Positions 26,233-38,669 are shown, numbered from the stretch's first letter. The stretch is DNA of 64,000 nt from Merluccius polli (GCA_030340625.1 JAOPHQ010004279.1:223501-287500), one strand, 5' to 3'. A program made the numbers and translations. The notes: generated by a model from the sequence alone, not told the origin.

Positions 26233-26751
26233 TGTCACGGTCTGTCTGCCACGCCCCCTCCACTACTCCATTCATTGACCCTCGCAGCTGGGCTGCATCA
26301 GGTAATTAGTGGAGGCTATAAATGAGCCCTTCACCATTCACCTGGTGCCAGATTGTTCTTCGCTGTTTCGTTCATGCAAGTCTCTCCAGTACTCCTCCTG
26401 ACTCCTGTCCCGGTTTCCCGATCCTGCCTGCCCCCGACGACGATCCCCGCTTCGCCCCTCTGGATCCTCGTTCGCCTGTCTCCTGTCCCGGTTTCCCGAT
26501 CCTGCCTGTCCCCGACGACGATCCCCGCTTCGCCCCTCTGGATCCTCGTTCGCCTGTCTCCTGTCCCGGCTTCCCGACCCTGCCTGTCCCCGACGACGAT
26601 CCCCGCTTCGCCCGTCGGGATCCTCGTTCGCCTGTCTCCTGTCCCGGTTTCCCGACCCTGCCTGTCCCCGACTACGATCCTAATAAAGTTTGTTACCAAC
26701 GAGACCCACCTGTCTTTGTGCTGCTATTGGGTCCAAACCACTCCCGTTACA
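26233..26751 (+). mobile_element. Ty3/gypsy-type solo LTR, 519 bp, with internal tandem repeats
   Basis: TGTCACGG..CCGTTACA with a 5-bp duplication ACAGG on both sides (26228-26232 and 26752-26756). A TATA-like GGCTATAAATGAG is near 26314 and AATAAA near 26683. Between them a 78-bp unit (CTCCTGTCCCGGTTTCCCGA start) repeats about 3.5 times, to 26680. The open frames of 177, 138 and 122 residues here are repeat artefacts. Confidence 0.9.
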
Positions 26752-27849
26752 ACAGGCCCCAGGGCTTAATTATTAAAGACCGTAGCATTGATACTGAAAA
26801 GTGTCACAAACACAAGGAAATATACTTTAAAGCAGATACAGTTTTACATCACTAGATGGTGATTTGTTTCTTTTGTTCACCGTGTTCACTGGTTCCGCCC
26901 GCCTCCGTACTTCCGCTCAATTTTCATTTCACTTCAGTACTAGGTCTGGGAGTGCTGTATGTTAGAACGATTTCTTTTCCCTCAAGTTTGTCCTTCCAAT
27001 CAGCGAACAGGAGGCGCGGCCTGAGAACAGTGACGTATAGGTCGTGCCCAAACCCGACACGATCGAAGCGGCGTATTAGCAATGACAAGACCCAGCTTCG
27101 ACAGTTGACTGCAAGCATTATCTTGGTCTGTAATATCAAAGAATAATTTAGAATGACCATATGTTCCTAGAACTCTTAAATTGGATGAACAACGCCTGCA
27201 GCAATCGCTAACAGACATCTCCACACAACCCTATGCTCACTGCATCTGCCGTTTGGATACAGTGTACTGCGCACAACGTGGTTTCCGGCGCATGAAATAC
27301 GTCACGACCAAACGTTAGCGATTGGTTAAGGCAGATCCAGAGTGGCAGAGCCAATAGGTTTTAAACTTCAACAGCACCCGCCTTCAATTGAGAAATTGTT
27401 TGTCTCTATAGCAGTTCTAGACCATGAGTATGAATGAAATGAGTACGAAGGTCTAGTTAGGACTAGGCTAGTGAATTGTGGTTCTTCTTTCTGTTTGGCA
27501 AATGAAGAGATGCCGATTTTAACTGAATCGCAATTTTAATTGAATCTGAGTTAATCTGTTGATACATATGCTGTCTTTCTGTTAACTCTTGTTTCGTATG
27601 ATTGTAAAACAGTGGAAGGTAGGATAGCGCATTTCATTTTGATGCATTGATACGTTTTAGACTGATTTCGGCGACAGACGTTGACAGCTACATGTGACGG
27701 ACCGAAAGTAGTTAGCAAGGTAAACACATACAGCTACTTCAGTCATTTGTCGGCATCTTTGGTATTTTTGTTCAATTGCACAAACGTTAGTGTGTTTTTA
27801 TTTCATTTAAGATGACAAACTGAGAACAAATTTATTTTATTTTATCTAG

Positions 27850-27919
27850 ACAACGTTCTGTGAATTTAATGCACTCGTCATCCAGAGATCCAACCTGGAG
27901 TTCTGTAAAGGAGCTGAGA
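27850..27919 (+). other. Possible non-coding exon
   Basis: TTTTATTTTATCTAG precedes 27850 and GAGAT|GTGAGTTT follows 27919, so acceptor and donor fit. Upstream, GTTAGCAAG|GTAAAC near 27721 could be the donor of a first exon beginning in the CpG-bearing region 27200-27450. No coding exon follows in frame. This may be a lncRNA or a chance pair. Confidence 0.25.
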
Positions 27920-28254
27920 TGTGAGTTTTCTTAGTACTACTAGCTGGGTTATATAAATATATAAGCTACAATATATGTGTATATAAAGTATTATATTATT
28001 GTTATTATTATATGATTATATTAATGTAAAGCATAAGTAGTGGGTTTATGACTGCTGTTTTTCTACTGTTTTTTGTGAATTTGTTTTTGTCTTGTGGCAG
28101 GAGAGCTACTGCCGTATTTTTGGGGGGTATTAATTGAGTAATAGAGAAAATAAAATGAAAAATAAGTAATTATGTCCCGTGTGGTTCTCAATTCCACGGG
28201 TTACATATAGCTAGCTAAACAGCATGATCACATTAAAGCAAATAAAACGAGTAA

Positions 28255-28772
28255 TTAGTGGTGTGCGATACTGCATATTTTGGTATCGATCCGATACCAA
28301 GTAAATACGGGCCAGTATCGCCGATATCGATACCGATACCGATACTTTTCAATAAATAAGGTGGATGCGTCATTGAATTGCTAAATCTCAATTAATTTTC
28401 ATGACCTTAAGTGTTTTTTGTGATGTTTCCTTTTTTATTATTAAATAGTTAAAACCTAGGACAGAATGAGAACAAAATTTATAATTAAATAGAAAATGCT
28501 TTATTATCAAGTTTTTTGCTTTGCGTTACGTGACTCGCGTGACGGCACAACATCTAAACACAAGAGGGGGAGGGGGAGCAAAGTGTGCCTGCTCTGTGCT
28601 GACACAGGAGCAGCGAGTCCGGTGACCTGGCTGTTTCCTCTTTGCCGAAACCGCAGCATTGCAAACAAGAGCGGAACTTAAAGTAAATAATCGATCCCAA
28701 CAGGCTAGTATCGATCCGATACCGACTTGGTATCGATACTATCGATAATTTGGATCGATCCGCCCACCACTA
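28255..28772. mobile_element. hAT-like TIR element
   Basis: The left end AGTGGTGTGCGATACTGCAT with GGTATCGATCCGATACCAAG is inverted at the right: ATCCGATACCGACTTGGTAT and GGATCGATCCGCCCACCACT. The interior is about 300 bp without a recognisable transposase. A clean target duplication was not found. Confidence 0.65.
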
Positions 28773-28788
28773 CTAGTAATACAAGCAG

Positions 28789-28817
28789 AATCTCTCTCTC
28801 TCTCTCTTTCTCTCTCC
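28789..28817 (+). repeat. (TC)n microsatellite
   Basis: A CT run with one interruption, next to the hAT-like element. Confidence 0.9.
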
Positions 28818-29065
28818 CAAAATATAACATAAGCAGTGTTTTCCATTTGATTTGTCAGTTGTGCATATTGTGTTTTGTTTAATTAACTGTATTGTATTAT
28901 GGATGCAATGCACTTTAATACAATTTGGACCTGGAACTTTTGCCCTGAACTGATGTCCCCCTTACATTACTTTTGTAGCAGTAAGATTACATTAATTCTA
29001 GGGTGAGTTTCCCTATATACTCATGCTAAAATCGACAGTAAATCTTCATTTTAAAGATATTTGAT

Positions 29066-29300
29066 ATTTATCTTCCGGGGGGTGCATGCCCCCGGACCCC
29101 CCTAGGGGGTTCGCATCTTTGTCACCTTTCTCAGCCCTGATGAGATTTCATCCCTGGTAGTCCTCAAAGCTATGCTCTAAATATGCACATTTTCATATAT
29201 AAATACCATAGAATTGTGGGAGATGCACGTTAAAAAAATAATAATCTGGAGGGGGGGCTCTCATTTGGACACCCCCCCCTTCCCCCAATGTCTATACCAT
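29066..29300. repeat. GC-rich transposon-derived fragments
   Basis: CGGGGGGTGCATGCCCCCGG and CCCCCCTAGGGGG are short self-complementary blocks common in teleost DNA transposons. A further G/C palindromic patch is at 29250-29290. From 29301 to 34140, apart from 29765-29990 (related to 24935), a SINE-like scrap at 32120-32180 and a MITE end at 33890, I see no gene or element; it is AT-rich and may hold conserved non-coding DNA. Confidence 0.4.
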
Positions 29301-32300
29301 GGTTATGCCCTTGGTATTTAGTGTTGTTTTTCATTAAGTGCTTGAGTGATTTTTCCGGCCCCCTTTAATTTTCAATTTCAATATTCTGGCCCTCATAACA
29401 AAGTTGAATAGCCCTGCTGTATACCCATTAAGCAGTTCTTTATATATAAGGGGAGACAGATTGTCATAGAGGAGACAGTGCAGTAGATTTTCCTCAGTCT
29501 TAGGGTTGGTTAGTTAAGGAGCCTATTAGGAAGAACAATTACAGAACAATTTAAGATAATGTTGGCAATGAAATATATACAGTGCAATACCGCCTGATTC
29601 ACTGTGCAATGTGTTTGGGAAAATAAAATAACTAATTAAATGGCAGGTGCAGATGAAGTGAAAAGAAAGAAGATACGAAGCAGGAAAAAAATAAAACGGA
29701 AGGAGCCCAAGGGGAGTAAAAGGATAAGATGACAGAGAAGAGGTCTTATTCAGCTTCAGTAAGAACAGCTTTATTTACAATTAAAACTACAAAGCGCAGT
29801 TCACCACTCATATCTAGCCCAATATGTAACCATTAATCTTTCTATCTTACTGAACTAGCTTCCATAGAGACGGTCTGAATGAAGGAAGTTGCTCATGGGC
29901 ATTGGAATAACAATTGAGGAGTTAGTGATTGTGATTGTCTGTCTTTTTCTTTTTCTTTTACTCCAACAACCTTGGGGTTACAATCTCGCTCCAGTAATCA
30001 TTTTCAAATGATACAGTAAAAGGATGGAAGAGAATGTTTGACAATTCACAATTGCAAATGCAATATAACTGCAGGACACTTGTGTTTGGAGCGAGATTGA
30101 TTTGGTCGGAACAAGCACAAATTCTCTCGCACAAATCAAGAATAGTCTGCTAGGGTAAAACCAAAGGAAAAAAAAGAGGAGGAATGGTATGAAGAAACAT
30201 TTGTTGAGTTCGTTCAGTTTTTCTGTAGTTTACCTCACGGTCCCTTACAGGAGGGAGACATGCTCAGGAAGGGAGAGTTAAGGATACATAATTAATGCAA
30301 AGCATCAAATATAAAAGCACAAAGAAATAGGCTGTTTGCCAATCCAGACCCTTCAGTTTGCTGGCTGTGTAAATACAGAAAGATTCAGCTCCGGCTTTTA
30401 CTCCAGAATATAAAACTATGTCAATCGATCTGGAGGAAATATTCACAAAGAAAATTTGTCTTTCAAATATGTCCTTGAAATATCATAATAAATAACAAGC
30501 AATGTTTGCAAAGTTAGAGCAAAGTTCTCATGGATTTGATTCAACCAGGGCTAAAAGTTAACTGTGAAGGCATACGCTGTATAACCTTTATTTTGACATG
30601 GCTCTTTTGAAGAAATAAATTCTTAAATTTCTAAAATACAATATATATTGTCAAGCTTGAAATGGGATTCCATATCAATCATTGCTGTGTAACTAATTGG
30701 CCCTGACAGTGTGACTTGATGAGTAATGGTCGCTGATAGATGAGGAGATTGTGTATGGCTCAATAGGAGCTTCAGCGCAAAAGGTATATAAAGTGGATGC
30801 CTTTGAGCCAGCTTTAAATTACTTTATTTGTGGCTACCTTCAGGCAAAATGTCATCCATGGAAGGTGGATGAGTGAGGTGAAGGTGCCAGTGAGCTTTAG
30901 ATCCAGTGTTCAGTTCTGGGCTATTAAAACCACAATGTTTATGATGTCGACATTGAAAAGAGGGGAAAATATTTATAAAATCACTTGGAAAGGGTGAACA
31001 TGTGCTTCGAGTACACTATTCTATATTGGGGGACTAATGGTGCATCGTGTATGAGTCGATCCCAATATACAATAATGATGAGACATTGATTGGCAGCTGA
31101 TGAATCAACCGTTGCGGGAAAAAGCTTTGCAATACGACTGTTATTCTCGAGTCCCCAGATTATAAGATGATTGGCAGCCTTGTCTTGACAAACAGAGGCT
31201 TCTCGCATTTAAATTTAGAGCAGGTCAAGCCCTCGTAGACACTCTCAAACACACTCCCCCCTAATTAACCGCATCTTTTCCATGATCACTGGGGTTTTTC
31301 CTTATGTTTTTAATGATGTTCTATCAATAAAAGGCTTTCCTGATTGGCCAATGGTGGTTATTCATGGTTGATTTTCTCTTCCACAAAGCCAGCCCTCTCT
31401 GGCATATCGTAGTTAATCAACAGCTTCCGTCTCTGGACATCGTCAGCAAGTGAGAGGAGCATGCGAGCGTTGCAGGGAAGCGAGGTGAATATTTTAACAC
31501 ACCCTGCTGATGTTCGCATTCTCCCACTCAGGCTCAAAATCAATAGGGAGGATGATTGACACAAATTACACCCTGCTTGCAGAAACGCAAAAAGAGAGCG
31601 AGAGATCTCCTTTGGCACGGCACACCGTCCAACAAAATGCTTTAATTAAGGCCAAATTACCAGTATTTTACAGATCTAAGCTGTGACACGTGCTACCTGT
31701 GTTTTATGTGTGTTCAAGAGAGAGAGAGCTGTCAGCTGTCCCATGGTACTGGACTGAGGAGCATTAGCCTTGATCATATTTATCTTCGGATGGATTAATC
31801 AGTGCGCTATTAACCGTCCACCAACCCTCCTGACATACATTTTGAGCAGAACATCGAGGATGAAGATACTGAGGGGTTCTGTCACCCAGTCGTGTTAAGA
31901 GAAAGATAAAATGATACTTTATTGATCTCAGATTGAAAAAAGCCCCTCTAATGCCACGGTGATTACTGTAACCTGGATCTTATTGGGATTTGCTGCTCAC
32001 CCTCCAGGGATGCTTCTGGCCACAGCAACATCACATTAATTACGAGCTAAAGGAACCAACTGTATGGGGAGGAACTACTAACCTCCACACAGAACATGAT
32101 GTAACTGTAGGAGTTAGGAGTGTTTACGTGGCTGTGTTAGCTCAGTTGGAGCATTTAGAGGTTCAACCACCACAGTAGAGGACTTATAAAGAGTTTATTA
32201 CATTTATAAATCGACTCTACTATGGACTGTGAAATGAATTCCGAAGTAATGATAGAAGTACACACACACACAAATTCATTATCAAGTATTTATCAATTAA

Positions 32301-34154
32301 ATATGACTTATGTCAAGAAAAAGAGAGAGGGTCACGATAGAAGTAGAAGTATATCATGGCAGAGGTCAAACAATTACATTCCCCAATACCTTCAAAAGCA
32401 ATTGAGACGCTCCACCCCCCTTCTCTTTCATCTAATTGGATGGCTTCATCTCACGCTGGAGGAACAACAACATATTGTTCAATCTGTTGCCACTCAATTC
32501 CCAAATGCCATGTGAATACCTTCACAACAAACCTTGACCACTGTCAACCTGTCAACCTGAACGCCTCCAATAGTATCTTGTTCACAGCAGCAACATTCTC
32601 CTTCCTGTAATCCCTGCTATTTTCTTCTCTTATGTGGCAGACTTCTCCCTCATGGTCTTACTTCTTTCCACAGAGACCTGCTTCTTCTAAGTCTTGTTCC
32701 ACAATCGTATCTACAAGTTCTTTCGAGGGCTTGGAAAAAAAATCGATTCACTTCGCAATCTTTTTTGTATGATTTTTTTAAAGACTGAATTGATGTTTTT
32801 AGTTGTTTTTTTGGGTTGTTTTTAAGCAGCATGTTTATTGTTATCTCATTAAATGCATACAATAAGTACACTGCATAAACAGTAGCATGTAACCTTCCCT
32901 TAAACCCTCCCAGTATAGTATCGAATCAGGGGATAAGCATACCGTCCCAGTTATTATCTACCAGTTCTTTCTCCTGTGACCTGAAGATGAACCCACTTCA
33001 GGGGGGAACGCGGCAACTGCAGGCAACACCATACAGGGGATGGGCAGGTGCAAGATATGTTTGTTCATGGAATTCAGAAGAATGTTGTTGTGTTTGGTAC
33101 AACAGACCATATGAATATATATGAGAGACTTGGATTACTTAATATAAGTAATATGAAAAACATTTCACAGACGTTCTCATGGTGTTTGCAAAAGAATGGG
33201 AATACACTCTTGGTCTTCATAGCATTCCAGCTGAGGGGGGTGAGTCACTGATATGCCAAAGGACAATGTTCAGTGGTGTATCAAAACAGGTCATTCAGTC
33301 AATAGGACCACCCCCAAAGCACACAGAGCAGTGTGCAATCAAAAAATAAATAGAATCATATTGTTTTAAGGCAGCACATTATTTCACATCTGTCCCAACA
33401 CAGCTGCATGCTTTGGGCTTTAGAGTTAAGTGAATTGGATTTTGGACTGGCCATTACTTCATGTGAAGCCTCAACATAGTAAAGTGCCTTGGTCAGTTCA
33501 GCTAAGGCCTGGACAGCCCATCTGTCACTTTGTCGCTTTCCATTTTACTCTAAATTGAACTCACACAAAGGGTCAAAGATCAATCGTAATGTATCACTTG
33601 TATTGCGTCGGGTTTCCTCAACGGATGAAAATGAATGTGTGTCTTCTGCATGTAACCCCACAGGTTTCATCCTGGGGCTGCCAATCACCGAGGCCATTGC
33701 CATTTGTTCTGTTGGTTGTGTGATGACATGGTCCTCTTGTGTTGACCCAGGACACAATCAATATGGATTGGCTGGTGAACCGCGAAGGCAGTTTGATTCG
33801 ACAGGGTTAACATCACAGACGCACTGATGCGATGCCCTGTTGTCTCTCCAGATGAGGTTCGATACAGGGACGACACTCGGTAGGCAGCGGCGTAACTACC
33901 ATATATGCAGGTAACGCAGGTGCATTGGAGTCCGCAACAGTATTGGGCCCGCACGCACGGGGCCCTCTTTATCTCACCACTATCGTATCATAAGATCTCA
34001 AGCACTGAGTCTACATTATACATGCGGCCACTAAACTTGAATGCTAAGTGGTAAGTACTTATAGTACTCAATGAGCTAAGTCATCTCATCCATGTCATTC
34101 ATTCACCAAATAAAAACAGTTTTACATTCACATGCATATAGTTTATTGACTCTG

Positions 34155-34330
34155 TCACAGCCCAGCTCAAAGACAAGGAGGGAGACAACATGAGCTGGCA
34201 GCTAAAAAAAGTAATTTATTTTACAAAACAATAATCAAAAAGAGATGTAATGTAAAGCATATATGAATGGCTGGCAGTGTATGTGGAGAAAAGAACACAA
34301 AAACTCAGGGAGAGACCCAGATCTGTGTTC
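34155..34330 (-). mobile_element. Truncated reverse LTR fragment
   Basis: TGTCACAGCCCAGCTCAAAG, then a TAATTTATTTTAC stretch (poly(A) signal on the minus strand), resembles the end of reverse LTRs at 41670 and 44844. No left partner was found. Confidence 0.4.
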
Positions 34331-34539
34331 AGAATTGCATACTAATGTACTAGTCATACTAAGTATGACATCAAATTGAGTATGTAGTGCATTCACACTG
34401 CATAGTATGTGGATTTTGTGGATGCAAGAAATGCTCGGATGTATACTAGATTAGCAAGAATTTCTGATTATGTTGTGTGAGGTGATTGGACATCACCTCA
34501 CGTCTCCGAAAACGTTGGAGCCAATTTCCAAACAGACGT

Positions 34540-37500
34540 CATTTAGCCCAGACGAGTGCAGTGCGTGCACTGTTCCAGGTTCGCTGGCAGCAGCGCATAT
34601 GCAGATGGACGGAGGGGACCGCGATCTCCATTTCCTGAGACAGGAAGAAGGGATGTTGATAGCCCAGGGAAGACAGAAAGGGAGACAGGCCTGTGAAAAC
34701 ATTCGGGTGCGTGTTATGTTAGCTCCCTCCATTTGCCCGTTGGTCTGCGGATGATGGCCTGAAGATGTGCCACACCTGAGAGGTGAACTGAGAACTCCGA
34801 AACCAAGTCAGAGGGAATACTATGCAGGCGAAAGACATGCGTAACCAGGAGGTCGGCTGTCTCTCGAGCAGAGGGGAGAGCGGGCAGAGCGATAAAGTGG
34901 GTAACTTTGGAAATACGGTCAATGACTGTGAGGATGGCGGTGTTGCCATCCAAGGGGGGGAGACCAGTTACAAAGTCCAGAGATATGTGTGACCAAGGAT
35001 GACTAGGAATGGGTAAAGGACGGAGTACTCCGGGTCTGGGCCTGGTGGAGGTTTTGTTACGGGCGCAGGTGGCGCAAGCTGCGACAAACGCCCAAGTGTC
35101 TGGGCCTAAGGTGGGCCACCAGAACCGCTGCCATAGAAAGGCCTGGGTGCGTGCGATGCCTGGGTGACAAGATAACCGAGTGATGTGTGCCCAGCGGAGG
35201 ACCTGGGGCCGCACTGCGTCAGGAACAGGCGGTTGGGAGGACCGGTACCTGGGTCAGGTTGCAGTGCCTGGGCCTGTGCCACCTGAGACTATATCTCCCA
35301 TGGGAGGGTGGCCACCACACATGATAATGGTAACATGGGGGGCGGTTCTGGGTCGTCATTCTACCCGGAGAACATCCTGGATAGGGCATCAGGCTTGATG
35401 TTTTGGACCCCTGGGCGGTAGGTCAGTGTGAAGTTGAACCGGCCAAAAAGAGTGCCCAGCAAGCCTGGCGACAATTCAGCCGCTTGACTGTCTGCAGGAA
35501 GGCTCACGGATGGAGCTTACTGTTGGTGGAGGACCACTGAGATAACACCACTCCCACTCCTGTGGCCGACGTGTCCACCTCCACAATGAACTGCCGTGTT
35601 GGATCAGGCTGAACTAACTAACTAAATGATGTCCGTCCTGTCGGACGACGACGTCTTCTTCGTCCTCATTGGTTGTGGCTCCTCTGATGGCTGTGGAGCC
35701 CAATGCGTGAGCCACATTGCCTGCCACAGGTAGGACACAGATGGACTGTGGCAGAAGGAGGGCGAGGGGCTGTTTCACGCTGGTGTCTCCGAGCACAACA
35801 CTCTGCAGCAGCGCGGTCGTACTCGGCATCGAAGTACTGACATTGCGTCAGCACAAGTGGAGCGCCAGGTATCTCTGTCCGCTGCCAGAGTTTCCAAGTT
35901 GCTGAAAGGGATGTTGGAACGTTTGAGGGTGGCCTTGACGTGGTCCCTGTAGCGAAACATCTCCTGAGTTTGGTGTGGGCAGTGGCTGCCTCCGAAGACC
36001 ACCGGGATGGCATGACTGTAGACTTGAGGGCTGTGAGAGGGGCAGCAATGCTGCTGTAATTGCGGATTAATCTGCGGTAGAAGTTGGAAAAGCCCAGGAA
36101 ACGTTGAACCTGCTTGCAAGTGGCCGGTGCCAGCCACTCTGCTACTGCCGAAACCTTGACGGGATCCATGCTGATCTGCCCCTGCCCAATGACGTGATCG
36201 AGGAATGTGATGGAGGAGATGTGGAACATTTCTCCGCCTTCACATAAAACAGCCGCTGGGAAAAGCCGCAGAGTCTGGAATACGGCAGGTGGATTGGTCA
36301 GCCCAAACGGCATGACAAGACACTCAAAATGTCCCAGAGGTGTATTGAATGCCGTCTTCCACTCATCCCCCTCGTGGATGCACACTAGGTGAATAGTGGC
36401 ACCCTGGAACTAATCAAAGGCAAGGGGTGTTATTTCTCACAGTGACACTGTTCATACCCTGGAAGTTGATGTCAGAGGGTCCCATCCTTTTTTCCCACGA
36501 AAAAGAACCCCACACCGACTGGAGACGAGGGATAATACGGCCAAGGAGTCCCTGAGTCCCTGTCACCCGCTCGGGCTTCAAGAGGTTGTACAACCGCCCA
36601 CTTGGAAGGGTTGCGCCGAGTAAGAGGTTGATTGCACATAGTTGTCATAGGGCCGGTGGGGCGCAACGACTGCGCGTGGGTCTTAATAAAGACTAGGCCG
36701 AGATCTTGGTAAATCGGGTGGCACCCGTGTCGAGGGGGAAAAGGGAGTCGGGGCTGAGCGGAGGCACTGGGAGCGGCAGTGTGTGCTCCAGTCTGTGATC
36801 CTCCTGGTGGCCCACTTGAACTAAGGGTTGTGAATGCACAGCCAGGGGTAACCTAGTACTAATGGAGAGTGAGGTGAGTCTATGATCACAGGCTGAGGGT
36901 TCCTTGTGATTTCCAGATATCAAGAGACGTAAGGGAGCAGTTCTATGGACCACCCGGGGGGGGCTCAACCTGTTTAAGGCTTTGACTAATAATGGGGTGT
37001 GTAGGGGCAGGATATCAACACCTAACTGATGGGCCACCTCTAAATCAAGGAAGCTCTTGTCCGCGCCTGAATCCACAAGCGCAGTGATGTGCAAAGCCTG
37101 GGCGTTCCAGCAGAGGGTGGCAGAAAGCTGGGGACGAGAGGGAGAGGGGCAGGACAACTGGCACATCCGGATCTCCCTTACGGACGAGCTGGAGCGTTTC
37201 CCGGACGCAACGGGCACTGCAGGCGTCGCTCCGGAAATGGCAATCCCTCTCCTCGGCAGATAGATGGGCTGGACCCAACTCCATGGGCTCTAGCTCAGAG
37301 CGAGTCGGATTGTTTTGTGGAGCCTCGGGTATCCTCGGAGGAATTTGTGACGTCACAGGTAGCGAGGGCCCGGCAGGGAGCCCAAGCGGAGAGTGTAGAG
37401 GCGTCTCACAGCGTCCTGGCCCTGGACAGGGTCGAAGATGCGCCCCATCTCCTTGGTGAATTTGGCGTAAGAGAAGCACGCTCCCAATGGCAGGGAGCGA

Positions 37501-37620
37501 CAACCAGATCTGGACCGGGAAACCCACGCTTCGGAACGTTTTCGGAGATGTGAGGTGACATCTGAAGAGACGCAATGCATTGTGGGGCAGTTGGTTATGT
37601 CCAGTAACCTCACGCCACAT
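34540..37620 (-). pseudogene. Ty3/gypsy gag-pol remnant, inactivated
   Basis: Minus strand, in pol order from the right. A gag C-terminal stretch (EPMELGPAHLSAEERDCHF) lies near 37300. The aspartic protease motif VDSGADKSFLDLEVAHQLG is near 37050. RT blocks are FFFVGKKDG (36500) and [14 protein letters not shown] (36310). The YxDD block is deleted, since the frame runs straight on to [17 protein letters not shown] and [18 protein letters not shown]. RNase H follows at 35390-35600. The integrase (35214-34714) has a zinc-binding H/H/C/C stretch and LDFVTGLP; its second catalytic region VSDRG-type is altered to VSEF. The integrase end runs to about 34540 in other frames. Stops, shifts and deletions make it dead. 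Confidence 0.88.
35640..35990 (-). mobile_element. LINE 3' end inserted between gypsy RT and RNase H
   Basis: Two minus-strand frames show a [26 protein letters not shown] segment and then a C2H2 finger ([19 protein letters not shown]) at about 35670-35740. These are typical of the C-terminal end of teleost LINE ORFs. The gypsy pol resumes on the other side at about 35600. Confidence 0.7.
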
Positions 37621-37849
37621 ACTCAGAAATTCTTGCTAATCTAGTCTACATCCAGGCATCAAATGAATCAAAAGGTTTAAAGCAGTTACATATATGCTAT
37701 TCGACTTATATGTAAGAGACGAATACCCGAGTAGGATTACAGTCTACGCTGAACAAACTTGATTTTGAGGTTCTAAAGGTTATTATATGAGTTTGAGCGT
37801 CTACAATTTTTTTATAGTTATGCATTTGAGCGTGCGGAGTGGGAAGGGT

Positions 37850-38035
37850 GGGGACTGCACCAAATAGGGTGCAGTACACATAGGGTGCCTCCAATACACT
37901 CGAGAGAGAGAGCCTCTGTCATGGCAGCATATACCAGCATACATCTGCTCGGCGTATACCATCTCTAATAAATGCATCTTAAAATCAACATCTACCTGTG
38001 TCCTGTGTCGGAGAAGACCCACGTTGGGTGCCAGT
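37850..38035 (+). mobile_element. LTR end of a second retrotransposon
   Basis: CCTCTGTCATGGCAGCATAT, CATCTGCTC, ACCATCTCTAATAAATGC and ACATCTACCTGTGTCCTGTG match 17878-18000. A gag-like start follows 300 bp downstream, so this is read as a 5' LTR end. The exact borders are not resolved. Confidence 0.6.
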
Positions 38036-38334
38036 GTGGCAGTTACCTCTTGGCACGTCCCAGGCTGCAGGTGGGGTCGCTGTTTGTAAGTTGCATCACT
38101 GGGCCTGTGGGTTACAGTGCGTAAATACCCACAAGTCGTACCTGAGGATTAGAGGGGTGTTTAGATTGGTTTCTGGTTAGGCAGTTAGAGGGACAGGGCT
38201 GCGGTGATGTTTTGGCTGTGTATAGGCTGTTTGAGCTCTGGCTGCTAGAACTCTAGTGTGGTGAAGAGTTCATTCTTTTGGCATCAGGTTTGTGTGTATT
38301 CGGGCAGGGGTTAATCCTTGTCTTCTCTGAGTTA

Positions 38335-38575
38335 TGGCTACTGTTGAGGAATTTTCGAGAGCTCCATCAGAGGAGTTATTGGACCATTGTTCGCGGGAGC
38401 AATTAGTGAAAATTGCATTTTGAGATGGGTGTTGGGGATAAGCGGATGAAGGAGAACATGAAAAATATTCTAAAAGAAAAACGTATAGAACTGGGTGTTC
38501 TCGGGTCTAAATTGCACACTGCTGGTGCTGGATTGGAGACATTTGGTGTGTCTGCCTCTAAACTGGAGTGAGTAC
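38335..38575 (+). pseudogene. Gag N-terminus of an LTR retrotransposon, frameshifted
   Basis: ATGGCTACTGTTGAGGAA opens MATVEEFSRAPSEELLDHC, the typical start of gag in a teleost gypsy group. A frameshift near 38420 moves the continuation (GDKRMKENMKNILKEKRIEL) to another frame, ending at TGA near 38570. No pol follows. Confidence 0.6.
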
Positions 38576-38669
38576 TGGATTAATTTGTGAAATTCAGGGT
38601 TATGGTTATTATGGACATGCGTGCTACTGCGTAGTAAAATCCACAGGGAGACAGCAAGTGAAAAATTAA

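Larger units (their letters stand above)
34441..37655. mobile_element. Inverted-repeat bracket around a gypsy gag-pol fragment
   Basis: The left end GATTAGCAAGAATTTCTGAT..GTGAGGT..CTCCGAAAACGTT (34441-34520) recurs inverted at 37530-37645. The retrotransposon coding fragment fills the space between, and no LTR is found beside it. The right arm has about 35 bp extra. Confidence 0.65.

Noticed and set aside
26322..26855. 177-residue and overlapping open frames as a proline-rich gene
   Set aside because: They lie in the 78-bp tandem repeat of a solo LTR; the unit is a multiple of three, so frames stay open on both strands.
31358..31618. 86-residue minus-strand frame as a small gene
   Set aside because: No known motif, no codon or splice support; the region may be conserved non-coding DNA, which I cannot test here.
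33489..33827. 112-residue plus-strand frame with a CACAG|GTTTC exon-like junction
   Set aside because: No recognisable domain, no partner exons and no conserved blocks in other frames.
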